20,664 nucleotides of DNA from a virus: positions 1 to 20,664 of the IMG/VR virus record IMGVR_UViG_3300028925_011137, one strand, 5' to 3'. The notes beneath the pieces are model-generated. The model was not told the origin of the DNA. It made no database searches and was given only the letters and a program-made list of their open reading frames with translations. Shown here one piece after another: positions 6,932 through 14,576 of the stretch (its first letter is position 1; each line of letters begins with the position of its first letter). Made by a program: the position numbers and the translations under genes.

Positions 6932-8259
6932 ACTATAAAGACGTAGGGTTAGGCGATCCAGGTACAAATAGAGAATGGATACTTACGGAAAGAGACGATG
7001 GTCGTATTGATGCTGTTCTCTTTGATAGAGACAGCTATACGAGCGTTACTCGTCGTGTAGTAGATAATCCTGAGTCAAATAAGCGCGAATCGGCAGGACG
7101 TTCTCAAGACGATCCAATAGTAATGAACGAAACGGTGGTGACGACAAAAAGGGACATAGTTGATAGGGCTGATGTAGACGATGCGCTTTCCCCGCCTATA
7201 GCCAGATTCCAAGGTAAAGAACCTACGTTACCTTCTTCTCCATTAGAGCGTATAGAGGGACCATCTCTTCCACCCGAATTAGATATCCAACTATCACGTT
7301 CAGGGGTGCCGCCGGTAAGACCCAAAGAGCCAATCGGTTTCGCATCAGATGATATGAGTCTTGATGACGTAGACCTTATGGATGTTGATATAGATGATTT
7401 AGAGCCACCATCGCTTCCATCGACAAAGAGATTTCAAGGAGAAGAGTTTACCTCTCCGTCATCGCAATTAGAGCGTATAGATCGACAAACTCCTTTTGAT
7501 GGTCCGTTACCAGAACCGGTGAAGTACCCATCGGCCATTATAGATCAACCCGCAGAACTACCCATGCCCGTAGAAGAGGAGAGTGTCGATATCAAGAAGG
7601 TCGAGATATCACCGACTATTACGGATGCAGTAATACGTAGTCAGAAGGCGATAGGGTCCTATGAATCACCCCCTGGTGAAGTGGTGGTTACGGGAGATGC
7701 CTTGGAAGAAGTGGCTGATCCTTCGCCGCAAGCACCGTATAAGTTGGTAATAGATCCAAATAACAATACAGCAGAGATATTAGATGCGATAGGTACTTCT
7801 ATAGAGCAGTTTCAGGTAGGGACCGGTGATACTACTGGTACACGGTATGGGAAAAAGTATTTCTCACCTACCGGCTTTTTTAAAGTTAAAGATGAAGTGC
7901 CTATGGCAGGGGGCAGTGGGTATGAGCCGTTATGGATGGGATTGACTCAAGCATCTAATTTAGATCAGTTTACTGGCGCACCTATCACTAGTGAAGATCA
8001 GCCGTACGATGTAAGATATACCTACCCAAAACTTGGTGAGGATGCAGGGAAAGGATATGGGCTACACGGACCTCATAAGCAGGGCGATAAGGCTGAAGGT
8101 GGTGGATTTGAGAATGAGGGGTTTATATCGCATGGGTGCTTGCGTTTTACAGAGGACGATATATTAAGAGTAGGTGAGTATTTGGATGTAGGGTCATCTG
8201 TCGAGATATTACCTTATGATACTCGTCCATTGCATCGTGGGGCATTGAGAATAAAATGA
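6928..8259 (+). CDS. Tail-locus protein with C-terminal YkuD L,D-transpeptidase domain
   Basis: The C-terminal part (residues about 271-430) matches the YkuD (L,D-transpeptidase) catalytic domain: a starting YKLVIDPNNNTAEIL strand, FQVGTGDT, SPTGFFKV, a GLHGP motif with His380, and the SHGCLRF motif (Ser401 to Phe407) with the nucleophile Cys404 and Arg406. In this family the Cys attacks the third residue of a peptide stem and makes 3-3 cross-links, attaches proteins to peptidoglycan or trims the stem. The first 265 residues are hydrophilic, Pro/Asp-rich and probably disordered, with a duplicated segment (residues 93-117 and 168-192) and an acidic run (141-160). No signal peptide exists, so delivery to the wall would have to be by the virion or after lysis. 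It overlaps the genes on both sides by 4 bases (adaptor and nozzle), strongly implying a tail-linked role. The last residue is Lys. Confidence 0.85.
   Translation: MNYKDVGLGDPGTNREWILTERDDGRIDAVLFDRDSYTSVTRRVVDNPESNKRESAGRSQDDPIVMNETVVTTKRDIVDRADVDDALSPPIARFQGKEPTLPSSPLERIEGPSLPPELDIQLSRSGVPPVRPKEPIGFASDDMSLDDVDLMDVDIDDLEPPSLPSTKRFQGEEFTSPSSQLERIDRQTPFDGPLPEPVKYPSAIIDQPAELPMPVEEESVDIKKVEISPTITDAVIRSQKAIGSYESPPGEVVVTGDALEEVADPSPQAPYKLVIDPNNNTAEILDAIGTSIEQFQVGTGDTTGTRYGKKYFSPTGFFKVKDEVPMAGGSGYEPLWMGLTQASNLDQFTGAPITSEDQPYDVRYTYPKLGEDAGKGYGLHGPHKQGDKAEGGGFENEGFISHGCLRFTEDDILRVGEYLDVGSSVEILPYDTRPLHRGALRIK
7204..7278 (+). repeat. Internal repeat copy 1 (RFQG...LERI) in the transpeptidase gene
   Basis: Encodes residues 93-117, with the core RFQGKEPTLPSSPLERIEG. 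A related copy lies 225 bases later. The two share RFQG-E--(T/S)PSS-LERI. The segment sits in the disordered N-terminal half, so it may be a duplicated short binding motif. Confidence 0.55.
7429..7503 (+). repeat. Internal repeat copy 2 (RFQG...LERI) in the transpeptidase gene
   Basis: Encodes residues 168-192, with the core RFQGEEFTSPSSQLERID, matching the copy at residues 93-117 with an offset of 75 residues. The conserved pieces are RFQG, PSS and LERI. Confidence 0.55.
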
Positions 8260-9794
8260 GCCAATGGAATCACGACACACACTATCGCTTGGGCAACGGC
8301 ATAGATCGCCGTCTTCATGCTGGAAACCCTGAGTTTGATCCTCGTGCCGTATGGGATGCGCTTAATATGGTTTATCTGCGGGATACAGAGGAACCGGAAA
8401 AGATGCGCGGTGCTTCACAAATTGGCACCACGACGACAGGCGATAGTAAGGTGACGGGTCTATTTGATTACAGCGAAGGATCACGCCTTATTGCCGCAGC
8501 CGCAGACGGTAAGATTTACGAACGCAATGCTGGTAATTTTGCACAGTCTACTAACGGCACGGGTTTCAATACGGGTACAGATGTTCGATGGTCTGGCGGT
8601 ATGTTTTACGGTGCTACTACTGCCGCTAATCTATTACTGATTTCCAATGGTGTGGATAGTCCTAAAAAGTATACGAGCAGTGCAGGGGTCAGTGCCTTGG
8701 GTGGCAGTCCTCCTTCTACCGGTAAGTTTGGCACCAGTTGGGGTGGACGATGGTGGCTTTTTAGTGGCGATACCGCCAGTTATTCTGCGGTAAATGATGC
8801 AGAGACATGGACGGGTGCCGATGCGGGTTCGATACAGATAGATCGTGGTTCAGGCGATGTGACCGGCGTAACCGTTTTTATGGGCAATCTCTTCATATTT
8901 AAGCGGCGTAAGATATTCCGTATGTTGCCTACCAACAATTTAAGTGAAACGGCTGTACGTGAGGTATCGCATATTATAGGCACCGCAGGGCATTTCACTG
9001 TCGCAGAGGCGCGGGGTGGTTTCTTGATGTTTGAATCAGATAACGGCATTGCCGGTGCCGTAGCGACAAGCTCTACTGGTGGCTTTTATGTAGATAACGT
9101 ATCGGATCGGGTGAAGCCCCTGCTTGATCGGCGCGAAAAAGGACTTCAAGCGACGAATTGGGCTACTTACAACGAAGACAGAGATGAGTATTGGTTTCAA
9201 TATGGAACGGCTACTTCCACCCCTTCTGAGGGCATCATATGCAATACCGCGAGGGGTAGGAGCAGTCTACGCTTTACGCGCCATAACAGAGCTAATTTAA
9301 CCGCAGGATGTATCTATCGCTCAAGTGGAACGGACCTACAAGTAGTAGGTAATTCGACAGGCGAAATATACGAATTGCACTCTGGCGATGATTGGGATGG
9401 CACCAACTATACCGGACGATTACAGACTTCGGAACATTCTCAAAGTCGGTTAGGGTATATGAAGAATTACGGACGTATATTTGCTGACTTTCAAACAAAT
9501 GGTGCGTATCCTTTAACGCTTAAAACCAAATTAGGGCGTAAGGATCTACCTAGTCCTGGTGGGCAGACCATGACCTCTACAGCCGGTGGGGTGAGTGATG
9601 GATGGGGCGTAGGTGAGTGGGGTGCCGCCTTATGGGGGGGTGGTGAGCAACGTGGTGACTATTTCCGCTTCACCGATGTGCGAAGAGGCTATAACTGTCG
9701 TTTGACGTTTGAGACGACAGGGGCCGATCAGTGGTTTAGAGTCAATGGATATCATATAGAGTTCAAACAACGCGCTGAACAAGTCGCAGCATAG
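8256..9794 (+). CDS. Tail nozzle / tail tubular protein B-like structural protein
   Basis: This is probably the tail tube or nozzle component downstream of the adaptor (T7 gp12-like position). The 512-residue protein is beta-rich throughout, with repeated Gly/Thr-Trp turns and short strands such as GRWWLFSGDT, VTVFMGNLFIFKRRKIFRML, GGFLMFESDNGIAGA and ATYNEDRDEYWFQYG that suggest a propeller-like core. A barrel-like C-terminal region follows (from about residue 395), with WGVGEWGAALWGGG near residue 450. No enzyme motif is visible. It starts with a 4-base overlap onto the transpeptidase gene and ends 9 bases before the next gene. It could instead be a stabiliser or tail hub; the general role as a tail structural protein is more secure than the exact name. 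Confidence 0.6.
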   Translation: MSQWNHDTHYRLGNGIDRRLHAGNPEFDPRAVWDALNMVYLRDTEEPEKMRGASQIGTTTTGDSKVTGLFDYSEGSRLIAAAADGKIYERNAGNFAQSTNGTGFNTGTDVRWSGGMFYGATTAANLLLISNGVDSPKKYTSSAGVSALGGSPPSTGKFGTSWGGRWWLFSGDTASYSAVNDAETWTGADAGSIQIDRGSGDVTGVTVFMGNLFIFKRRKIFRMLPTNNLSETAVREVSHIIGTAGHFTVAEARGGFLMFESDNGIAGAVATSSTGGFYVDNVSDRVKPLLDRREKGLQATNWATYNEDRDEYWFQYGTATSTPSEGIICNTARGRSSLRFTRHNRANLTAGCIYRSSGTDLQVVGNSTGEIYELHSGDDWDGTNYTGRLQTSEHSQSRLGYMKNYGRIFADFQTNGAYPLTLKTKLGRKDLPSPGGQTMTSTAGGVSDGWGVGEWGAALWGGGEQRGDYFRFTDVRRGYNCRLTFETTGADQWFRVNGYHIEFKQRAEQVAA

Positions 9795-9803
9795 GAGATT
9801 ATT

Positions 9804-11228
9804 ATGGCAGCAGATTTTGAAGATAGTCAAGAAAGAATAGCGGCTGCGGCAGCACGTTCGGCAGAGTTCCAGAATATGGTGCGAGATTGGAACATGCGGA
9901 ATCAGGTAGCTTTTCTGCCAGGGATCTTGGGCCAAGGTAAGGCTACTGCTGATTTTTATACTAACCAACCAAGAACGATGTTTGTATCAGATCGCTTTCA
10001 GCCTCAAGGTGTACAGGAGTATCAGGGGGGGAATCTGGCTGATATAATCCCTTGGACCGGTTCGCCGGAAGAGGGGGATGGTAGGGACGATGGACTAGCG
10101 GTTGAAGAAGTAGCTCCGACAGATCCGGTTATTCTCGTAGATCCTGGAGGAACATCTACTGAGGATGGTGGTAATAACTTTATTACCACTCCAGAAGATT
10201 TGGTGCCTATTGTAAGTGAAGATGGTACAGTTGATTCAAAGGTTGTTGATACTATAGCGGGAAGAGGAGGAGGGTTTGATCCTCGAACCGATATTGGTCA
10301 GTTTTTACGTGGTCTTGATCTTAATCCTACAATAGATATTGATTTCTTGACGGAAGCGATTGCTAATTCTACGGCTGGTATGGGAGGTCCTGACGATTGG
10401 ATGTATTTGGCTAATAAGATTATGGGCGAAGAGCTATATAAAGGCGAAGAGAACCCAACTTTAGTGGATGACGATATGCGAGGCTTAGTCACCAATCCAA
10501 CTTTAGTGGACGAGGGCATGCGAGGCTTAGTCACCAATCCAACTTTAGTGGACGAGGGCATGCGAGGCTTAGTCACCAATCCAACCTTAGTGGATGAGGG
10601 CATGCGAGGCTTAGTCACTAATCCGACCTTGTTAGATGAGGGCATGCGAGGCTTAGTCACTAATCCAACTTTATTAGATGAGGGCATGCGGGGCTTAGCG
10701 ACTAACCCAACTTTATTAGATGAGGGCATGCGGGGCTTGGTCACTAACCCAACTTTATTAGATGAGGGCATGCGGGGCTTGGTCACTAACCCAACCTTGT
10801 TAGATGAGGGCATGCGGGGCTTAGTCACTGACCCAACTATGATAGGTGATGATTTACGGGGAGTAGTCACTGACCCAACCTTGTTAGAGGGGATGAGGGG
10901 GCCGGTATCGAAAGCAGACTTCGGGGTACCCAACTTAGAAGGTTTAATGGGACAATATGCGGGAGACTACACACCACCGGTACCATTGGCACAATTCGAT
11001 GAAGAAACCTTAGATAGATTGACAAGGCAACAAGGTGAGGGTGGGGCGGATGTTCTGGCAGAATCACCAGTAGAGCAAATTTTGAGGGATGTACGAGATG
11101 GTGTCCTACCAGCAGACGATGCAGTAACAGAGCTAACAAATATTGGTCTACCGAAGACAGATGCGATTGATATTATTATATCGCACACGGAAGGTCTTAC
11201 TCCAGGTATAGCCGGAGTAATAGGCTAA
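9804..11228 (+). CDS. Repeat-containing putative virion/ejection protein
   Basis: The function is not recognised. The 474-residue protein has an amphipathic N-terminus (ADFEDSQERIAAAAARSAEF, then FQNMVRDWNM), an acidic middle with many Asp/Glu, and then a striking array of about eleven 14-residue repeats (residues 217-369, core NPTLLDEGMRGLVT). After the repeats come a linker and a short helical C-terminal domain (about residues 415-474) with VEQILRDVRDGVLPADDA and LTNIGLPKTDAIDIIISH, which resembles a small helical bundle. It has no signal peptide or membrane helix. It begins 9 bases after the nozzle gene, with a GGAG ribosome site. Placement between the tail tube and the ejection proteins suggests a tail-tip, internal or host-contact role. 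Confidence 0.65.
   Translation: MAADFEDSQERIAAAAARSAEFQNMVRDWNMRNQVAFLPGILGQGKATADFYTNQPRTMFVSDRFQPQGVQEYQGGNLADIIPWTGSPEEGDGRDDGLAVEEVAPTDPVILVDPGGTSTEDGGNNFITTPEDLVPIVSEDGTVDSKVVDTIAGRGGGFDPRTDIGQFLRGLDLNPTIDIDFLTEAIANSTAGMGGPDDWMYLANKIMGEELYKGEENPTLVDDDMRGLVTNPTLVDEGMRGLVTNPTLVDEGMRGLVTNPTLVDEGMRGLVTNPTLLDEGMRGLVTNPTLLDEGMRGLATNPTLLDEGMRGLVTNPTLLDEGMRGLVTNPTLLDEGMRGLVTDPTMIGDDLRGVVTDPTLLEGMRGPVSKADFGVPNLEGLMGQYAGDYTPPVPLAQFDEETLDRLTRQQGEGGADVLAESPVEQILRDVRDGVLPADDAVTELTNIGLPKTDAIDIIISHTEGLTPGIAGVIG
10452..10910 (+). repeat. Tandem 42-base repeat array, about 11 units
   Basis: Nine 42-base units (10452-10829) each encode NPTL(V/L)D(E/D)(G/D)MRGL(V/A)T. A tenth diverged 42-base unit (10830-10871) and an eleventh shortened 39-base unit (10872-10910) follow. 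Units 2 and 3 (10494-10577) are identical in DNA, as are units 7 and 8, while the outer units differ mostly at third positions. The copies form a gradient from an early GTGGAC-type to a late TTAGAT-type sequence, as expected from repeated local unequal crossing over or slippage under protein-level constraint. Confidence 0.9.
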
Positions 11229-11233
11229 TTACT

Positions 11234-12904
11234 ATGGCGTTGACTGATCCTATACGCTACGACTATTGGAGTGGAACATTAGCAGATGATAGGTCTGCTA
11301 TTGGTAGTAAGTTTACCGATAAGTTCGGGTATGAATTAACCGATGATGACCTCACTACTGCTTTTAGTGGGGGTGAGATTTCGGTTAATTCGGATATGAT
11401 ACCTAGCGATTGGACAGGCAATGTGTCTAATCAAAGTGGAACGAATCAAAAGTGGCTTGAAGACAACGATCCTGATTATGAATCAGACGCAACAAAATGG
11501 GGTAATATGGTAGGAAACGCATGGGAAACCTTTATGGGGAATAATCCCGAACAACCGGGTGGCACTAAGTACACAGGAGCAGGATTTGAGTCCAGTTTTG
11601 ACCCTCAAGCCAGTGCCACGAAAGCAACAGCCTTCACACCTGGAACGACTGCTACAGGGGCTACTCCGTTTAGTCCTACAGCGACAACTCAAACCGCTAC
11701 GCCAGCACTTACAACTCAAGGTGCTTTTAATCCCACCGCTACAAACCAAGGTGTGTTTTCCCCTACGACAACGTCTGCTACTTCTGCAACGAACTTAAAT
11801 CCATATACTAATGCTCAGGCAGGTGTACCGGCCTTAAATGCACTTGGGGGAGGAACATCTAATGCCGCATTATCGGGTCTACAAAATGCTCCAACTACGG
11901 GTGCATACGATATATCCGGTATACAAAATACATTAGCGAACGCAATGACAGGCGCGATGACACCGGCTGGTACGCCTTCTGTCTTGCCTCAGATACAACC
12001 GCTACTGGATGAGTTGGCACGGCAACAGGGAACAGAACGGAACTACCAACAAGAGCAAATGACCAATAGAGGACTTGGTAACTCAACGATTAATGATACA
12101 GCACGATCTGACCTACAGGCTCAACAGCAGAATCAAATGATGAACATGGCAACCAATGCCAATCTGCAAATGATGCCGATGCAAGCACAGATGATGAACG
12201 CGCTACAGCAGTCCGGCCTGACGCAGCGCAATCAAGAGATTAATGAGTTGATGCAATCGACGCAGATGCTTGAGGGGTTAGAACAGGGTCAGTATGGTAG
12301 GGACCTTGGCACACGGCAGCAAGGGTTCAATGAGATGACGGGTGGATTAGGTCTACAGGAAGCATTAACGCAGGGTCAATACGGTAGAGAGGCTCAAGGG
12401 GCGCAGTTAGAAGAAGCACTGACGCAAGGAAAGTTTGGTAGAGAAGCTACAGAGACACAATTAGGTGAAGCATTGACGCAAGGACAATTCGGTAGAGACG
12501 CTGGAAGAGCGCAGTTGACGGAAGATTTGACACAAGGGCAATACGGTAGAGACGCTGGAACGGCTCAATTAAATGAAGCCTTGAATCAAGGAGCATTTGG
12601 TCGTCAGGCGGCTACCTCGCAACTACAAGATCAGTTGACCGGATCTCAGTTTGATAGAACACAACAAGGTCGTCAAGGTGACTTTAATGAGTTCTCACGC
12701 CTTGCTGACTTATTCAATCAAAACCGCCAGATTGATTTTGACCAACGTATTGGGTCAGTAGACGCATTTTCTAATCTCTTAGGTCGTATGCCTGGTGGAC
12801 AGGTGGCTGGATCTGGGCAAGGCTCTTCTGGAGCCGATGGTTGGGAGGCTGGAATGTCGGCTCTTATGAAGTTCTTAGGGAGTGCTGCCGGTAGTGCAGC
12901 TTAA
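11234..12904 (+). CDS. Gln-rich ejection-type internal virion protein with 18-residue repeats
   Basis: The 556-residue protein has an acidic N-terminus and a Thr/Ala/Pro-rich low-complexity segment (residues about 130-195). A Gln/Met-rich helical region follows (about 255-370, with RGLGNSTINDTARSDLQAQQ). Next comes a set of five 18-residue repeats (residues 375-464, core EALTQGQYGREAQGAQL) with a partial copy after. The C-terminus is Gly/Ser-rich. Long helical Gln-rich proteins with GLGNS-type segments are typical of internal or ejected proteins of podovirus-like phages. The 18-residue period equals five helical turns, so the repeat could form a long straight helix. No classical ribosome site is strong before the ATG, so coupling to the previous gene 5 bases away is likely. 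Confidence 0.6.
   Translation: MALTDPIRYDYWSGTLADDRSAIGSKFTDKFGYELTDDDLTTAFSGGEISVNSDMIPSDWTGNVSNQSGTNQKWLEDNDPDYESDATKWGNMVGNAWETFMGNNPEQPGGTKYTGAGFESSFDPQASATKATAFTPGTTATGATPFSPTATTQTATPALTTQGAFNPTATNQGVFSPTTTSATSATNLNPYTNAQAGVPALNALGGGTSNAALSGLQNAPTTGAYDISGIQNTLANAMTGAMTPAGTPSVLPQIQPLLDELARQQGTERNYQQEQMTNRGLGNSTINDTARSDLQAQQQNQMMNMATNANLQMMPMQAQMMNALQQSGLTQRNQEINELMQSTQMLEGLEQGQYGRDLGTRQQGFNEMTGGLGLQEALTQGQYGREAQGAQLEEALTQGKFGREATETQLGEALTQGQFGRDAGRAQLTEDLTQGQYGRDAGTAQLNEALNQGAFGRQAATSQLQDQLTGSQFDRTQQGRQGDFNEFSRLADLFNQNRQIDFDQRIGSVDAFSNLLGRMPGGQVAGSGQGSSGADGWEAGMSALMKFLGSAAGSAA
12356..12625 (+). repeat. Tandem 54-base repeats (18 residues), five units
   Basis: Five units of 54 bases encode (Q/E/G/T/N)EALTQGQ(Y/F)GR(E/D)A---QL with several substitutions. 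A sixth degenerate unit (QDQLTGSQFDRTQQGRQ) continues to about 12676, and a related EQGQYGRDLG segment occurs earlier, near residue 350. DNA copies differ at many positions, so the array is older than the 42-base array in the preceding gene. Confidence 0.85.
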
Positions 12905-12916
12905 GGAGAAAATATA

Positions 12917-14551
12917 ATGCCGATATTGCGTAGTTTAGCACGTGGTCTTGACACTGGCATGGACAGTTATGTCCGTCAACGCTTACTCAATCGTGAACGT
13001 GAAGATAAGCAGGATATAATTGACAAAGAGCAGAAACGCTATGAAGCGCAACGAGAATTAGAAGCAAACAAATATGCCGAACAAAGACTTACACAGCAAC
13101 TTGAGTTGGCAATAGGCGCGAATAATGCTCCAGCTATAGAGACTGTCATGGGGCAGATGGGGGAGATAGGTATGCTACCTCCTCACCCTGGACCTATCAC
13201 AGTGCCAGGACTTCCTTCATTTCCCATGAGAGGCGATCCTAAAAGTCCGACTAATCTTCTTATGGCTCGTGCCTCAGAAGACCCAGAAATGGCACAGTTA
13301 ATACAAGGAAGAGGCGCAACGGAACCGACAGTGGATAATCGCCATCCGTTGACTCGTGGTTTGACTGAAAAAGCTAAAATTTACCAACAGAATCAAGAGC
13401 TACAAAGCCGGTCTGGTGAAATAACTCTGGAACAACAGGAAATGGAGTTACGGGACGCAATTAATCGCACTGGTTCTGGTGAGATTAAAATGTTTGGTAA
13501 AGCACCGTATGTAGTTTATCCACCGACCGAACCTGGTGGTCAAGAACGCATAGAACCAGTTAGCGACGAACTGTTAGCTATTTTCAAACAAAACAGTCCG
13601 AGTAGTAAACGTATTTTTGTTAATACAACTACTGGAGCAATGGTATCAGTTGATCCTCTTACGGGTAAAACAACGACTACCATTATTCCAGATGTAGTAA
13701 AAGCTAGAGAAACCTTCGAAAAAAGAGGGGCAGACCTTTATAAAGAAAGACAAGAACTACATGACGAGCTTGTAACAGGACGACAAAAGCTACGATACAC
13801 AAATAAATTACAATTTGCGGGTATACAAAATGCGGTCGAGCTAACTACATTATTACCTGCACGAATTATGAAAGGGGAGTTGACACCAGAAGATGCGATA
13901 ACTGTAATCAACGCAGCTTTTTCCATATATGGCCCTAGTCAAGTATCGTCAGCAAGTAGAGAAGCATTATTGGCAATGGTAAATGATTTTGATCGTTTAC
14001 CATTAAGGTTTAGTGCAACAGAAAATAATAAATTAACTGGTGCTTACTACATACAAACGGCTTCTGACCGTCTGTTAAAGCTACTAAAGAAGCCAGAAGT
14101 AAGAGAGTATGTGGGTCGTATCGAAGGCTCAATACAGTCCATAGAGAATATTCTTACGGGTGAAGCTACGGCCCCTGATGACTTGGTTGAGTTTGATGCT
14201 CTTCTTCAAGATTTAAAGAAAGGCATTATTTACGCTCGTTCCGGCGCACAGGTTAGTGAGTTAGAGTTTGCAAGTTACGACAGGATGTTAGGTACGAATT
14301 TTAAAGATCCTAATGCGTTAGAAATTCGTATCATGGAAGCAGCAAAAAAGTCTCAAATAGATCGGGAAGCAATATACCGCACCGAGTTAAATCGTATACA
14401 TCGTGAAGATCCAGTTGCGATAGCAAAAGATTGGAGTCGTGTACCTACTCTTTTTTCAACGGCTGCTCCTCAACAAATCATAGTTGAAGAAGAAGGTGGG
14501 GATGATACAAATGAATGGTCATTCGGAAATGAAGACGTAACAGAGGATTAG
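12917..14551 (+). CDS. Putative internal virion protein, 544 aa, unknown
   Basis: The function is not recognised. The N-terminus (residues about 1-75) is a highly charged coiled coil (QRLLNREREDKQDIIDKEQK, then a run of Glu, Arg and Gln). A Pro-rich loop follows at about 88-110. The C-terminal two thirds are mixed, mostly helical, with an ADLYKERQELHDEL stretch near residue 275 and a long helical part from about 370. The protein ends with an acidic Glu/Asp-rich tail. It has no signal peptide or strong membrane helix. A GGAG ribosome site lies 9 bases before the ATG. The position between two other ejection-type genes suggests a protein that leaves the capsid with the DNA, as do the internal proteins of T7-like phages; this is inferred from position and composition only. 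Confidence 0.6.
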   Translation: MPILRSLARGLDTGMDSYVRQRLLNREREDKQDIIDKEQKRYEAQRELEANKYAEQRLTQQLELAIGANNAPAIETVMGQMGEIGMLPPHPGPITVPGLPSFPMRGDPKSPTNLLMARASEDPEMAQLIQGRGATEPTVDNRHPLTRGLTEKAKIYQQNQELQSRSGEITLEQQEMELRDAINRTGSGEIKMFGKAPYVVYPPTEPGGQERIEPVSDELLAIFKQNSPSSKRIFVNTTTGAMVSVDPLTGKTTTTIIPDVVKARETFEKRGADLYKERQELHDELVTGRQKLRYTNKLQFAGIQNAVELTTLLPARIMKGELTPEDAITVINAAFSIYGPSQVSSASREALLAMVNDFDRLPLRFSATENNKLTGAYYIQTASDRLLKLLKKPEVREYVGRIEGSIQSIENILTGEATAPDDLVEFDALLQDLKKGIIYARSGAQVSELEFASYDRMLGTNFKDPNALEIRIMEAAKKSQIDREAIYRTELNRIHREDPVAIAKDWSRVPTLFSTAAPQQIIVEEEGGDDTNEWSFGNEDVTED

Positions 14552-14576
14552 GAAGAAGGGGTTGAAATAGATTAAC

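Noticed and set aside
10452-10910. Repeat array as an origin of replication (iteron)
   Set aside because: The repeats are in frame, vary mostly at silent positions and are conserved as protein, which argues for a coding role.
10298-10933. A 211-residue open frame on the minus strand with tandem SSNKVGLVTKPRMP repeats
   Set aside because: It is the exact antisense of the 42-base repeats in the + strand gene; the repeat simply lacks stops in this frame. All neighbours are + strand.
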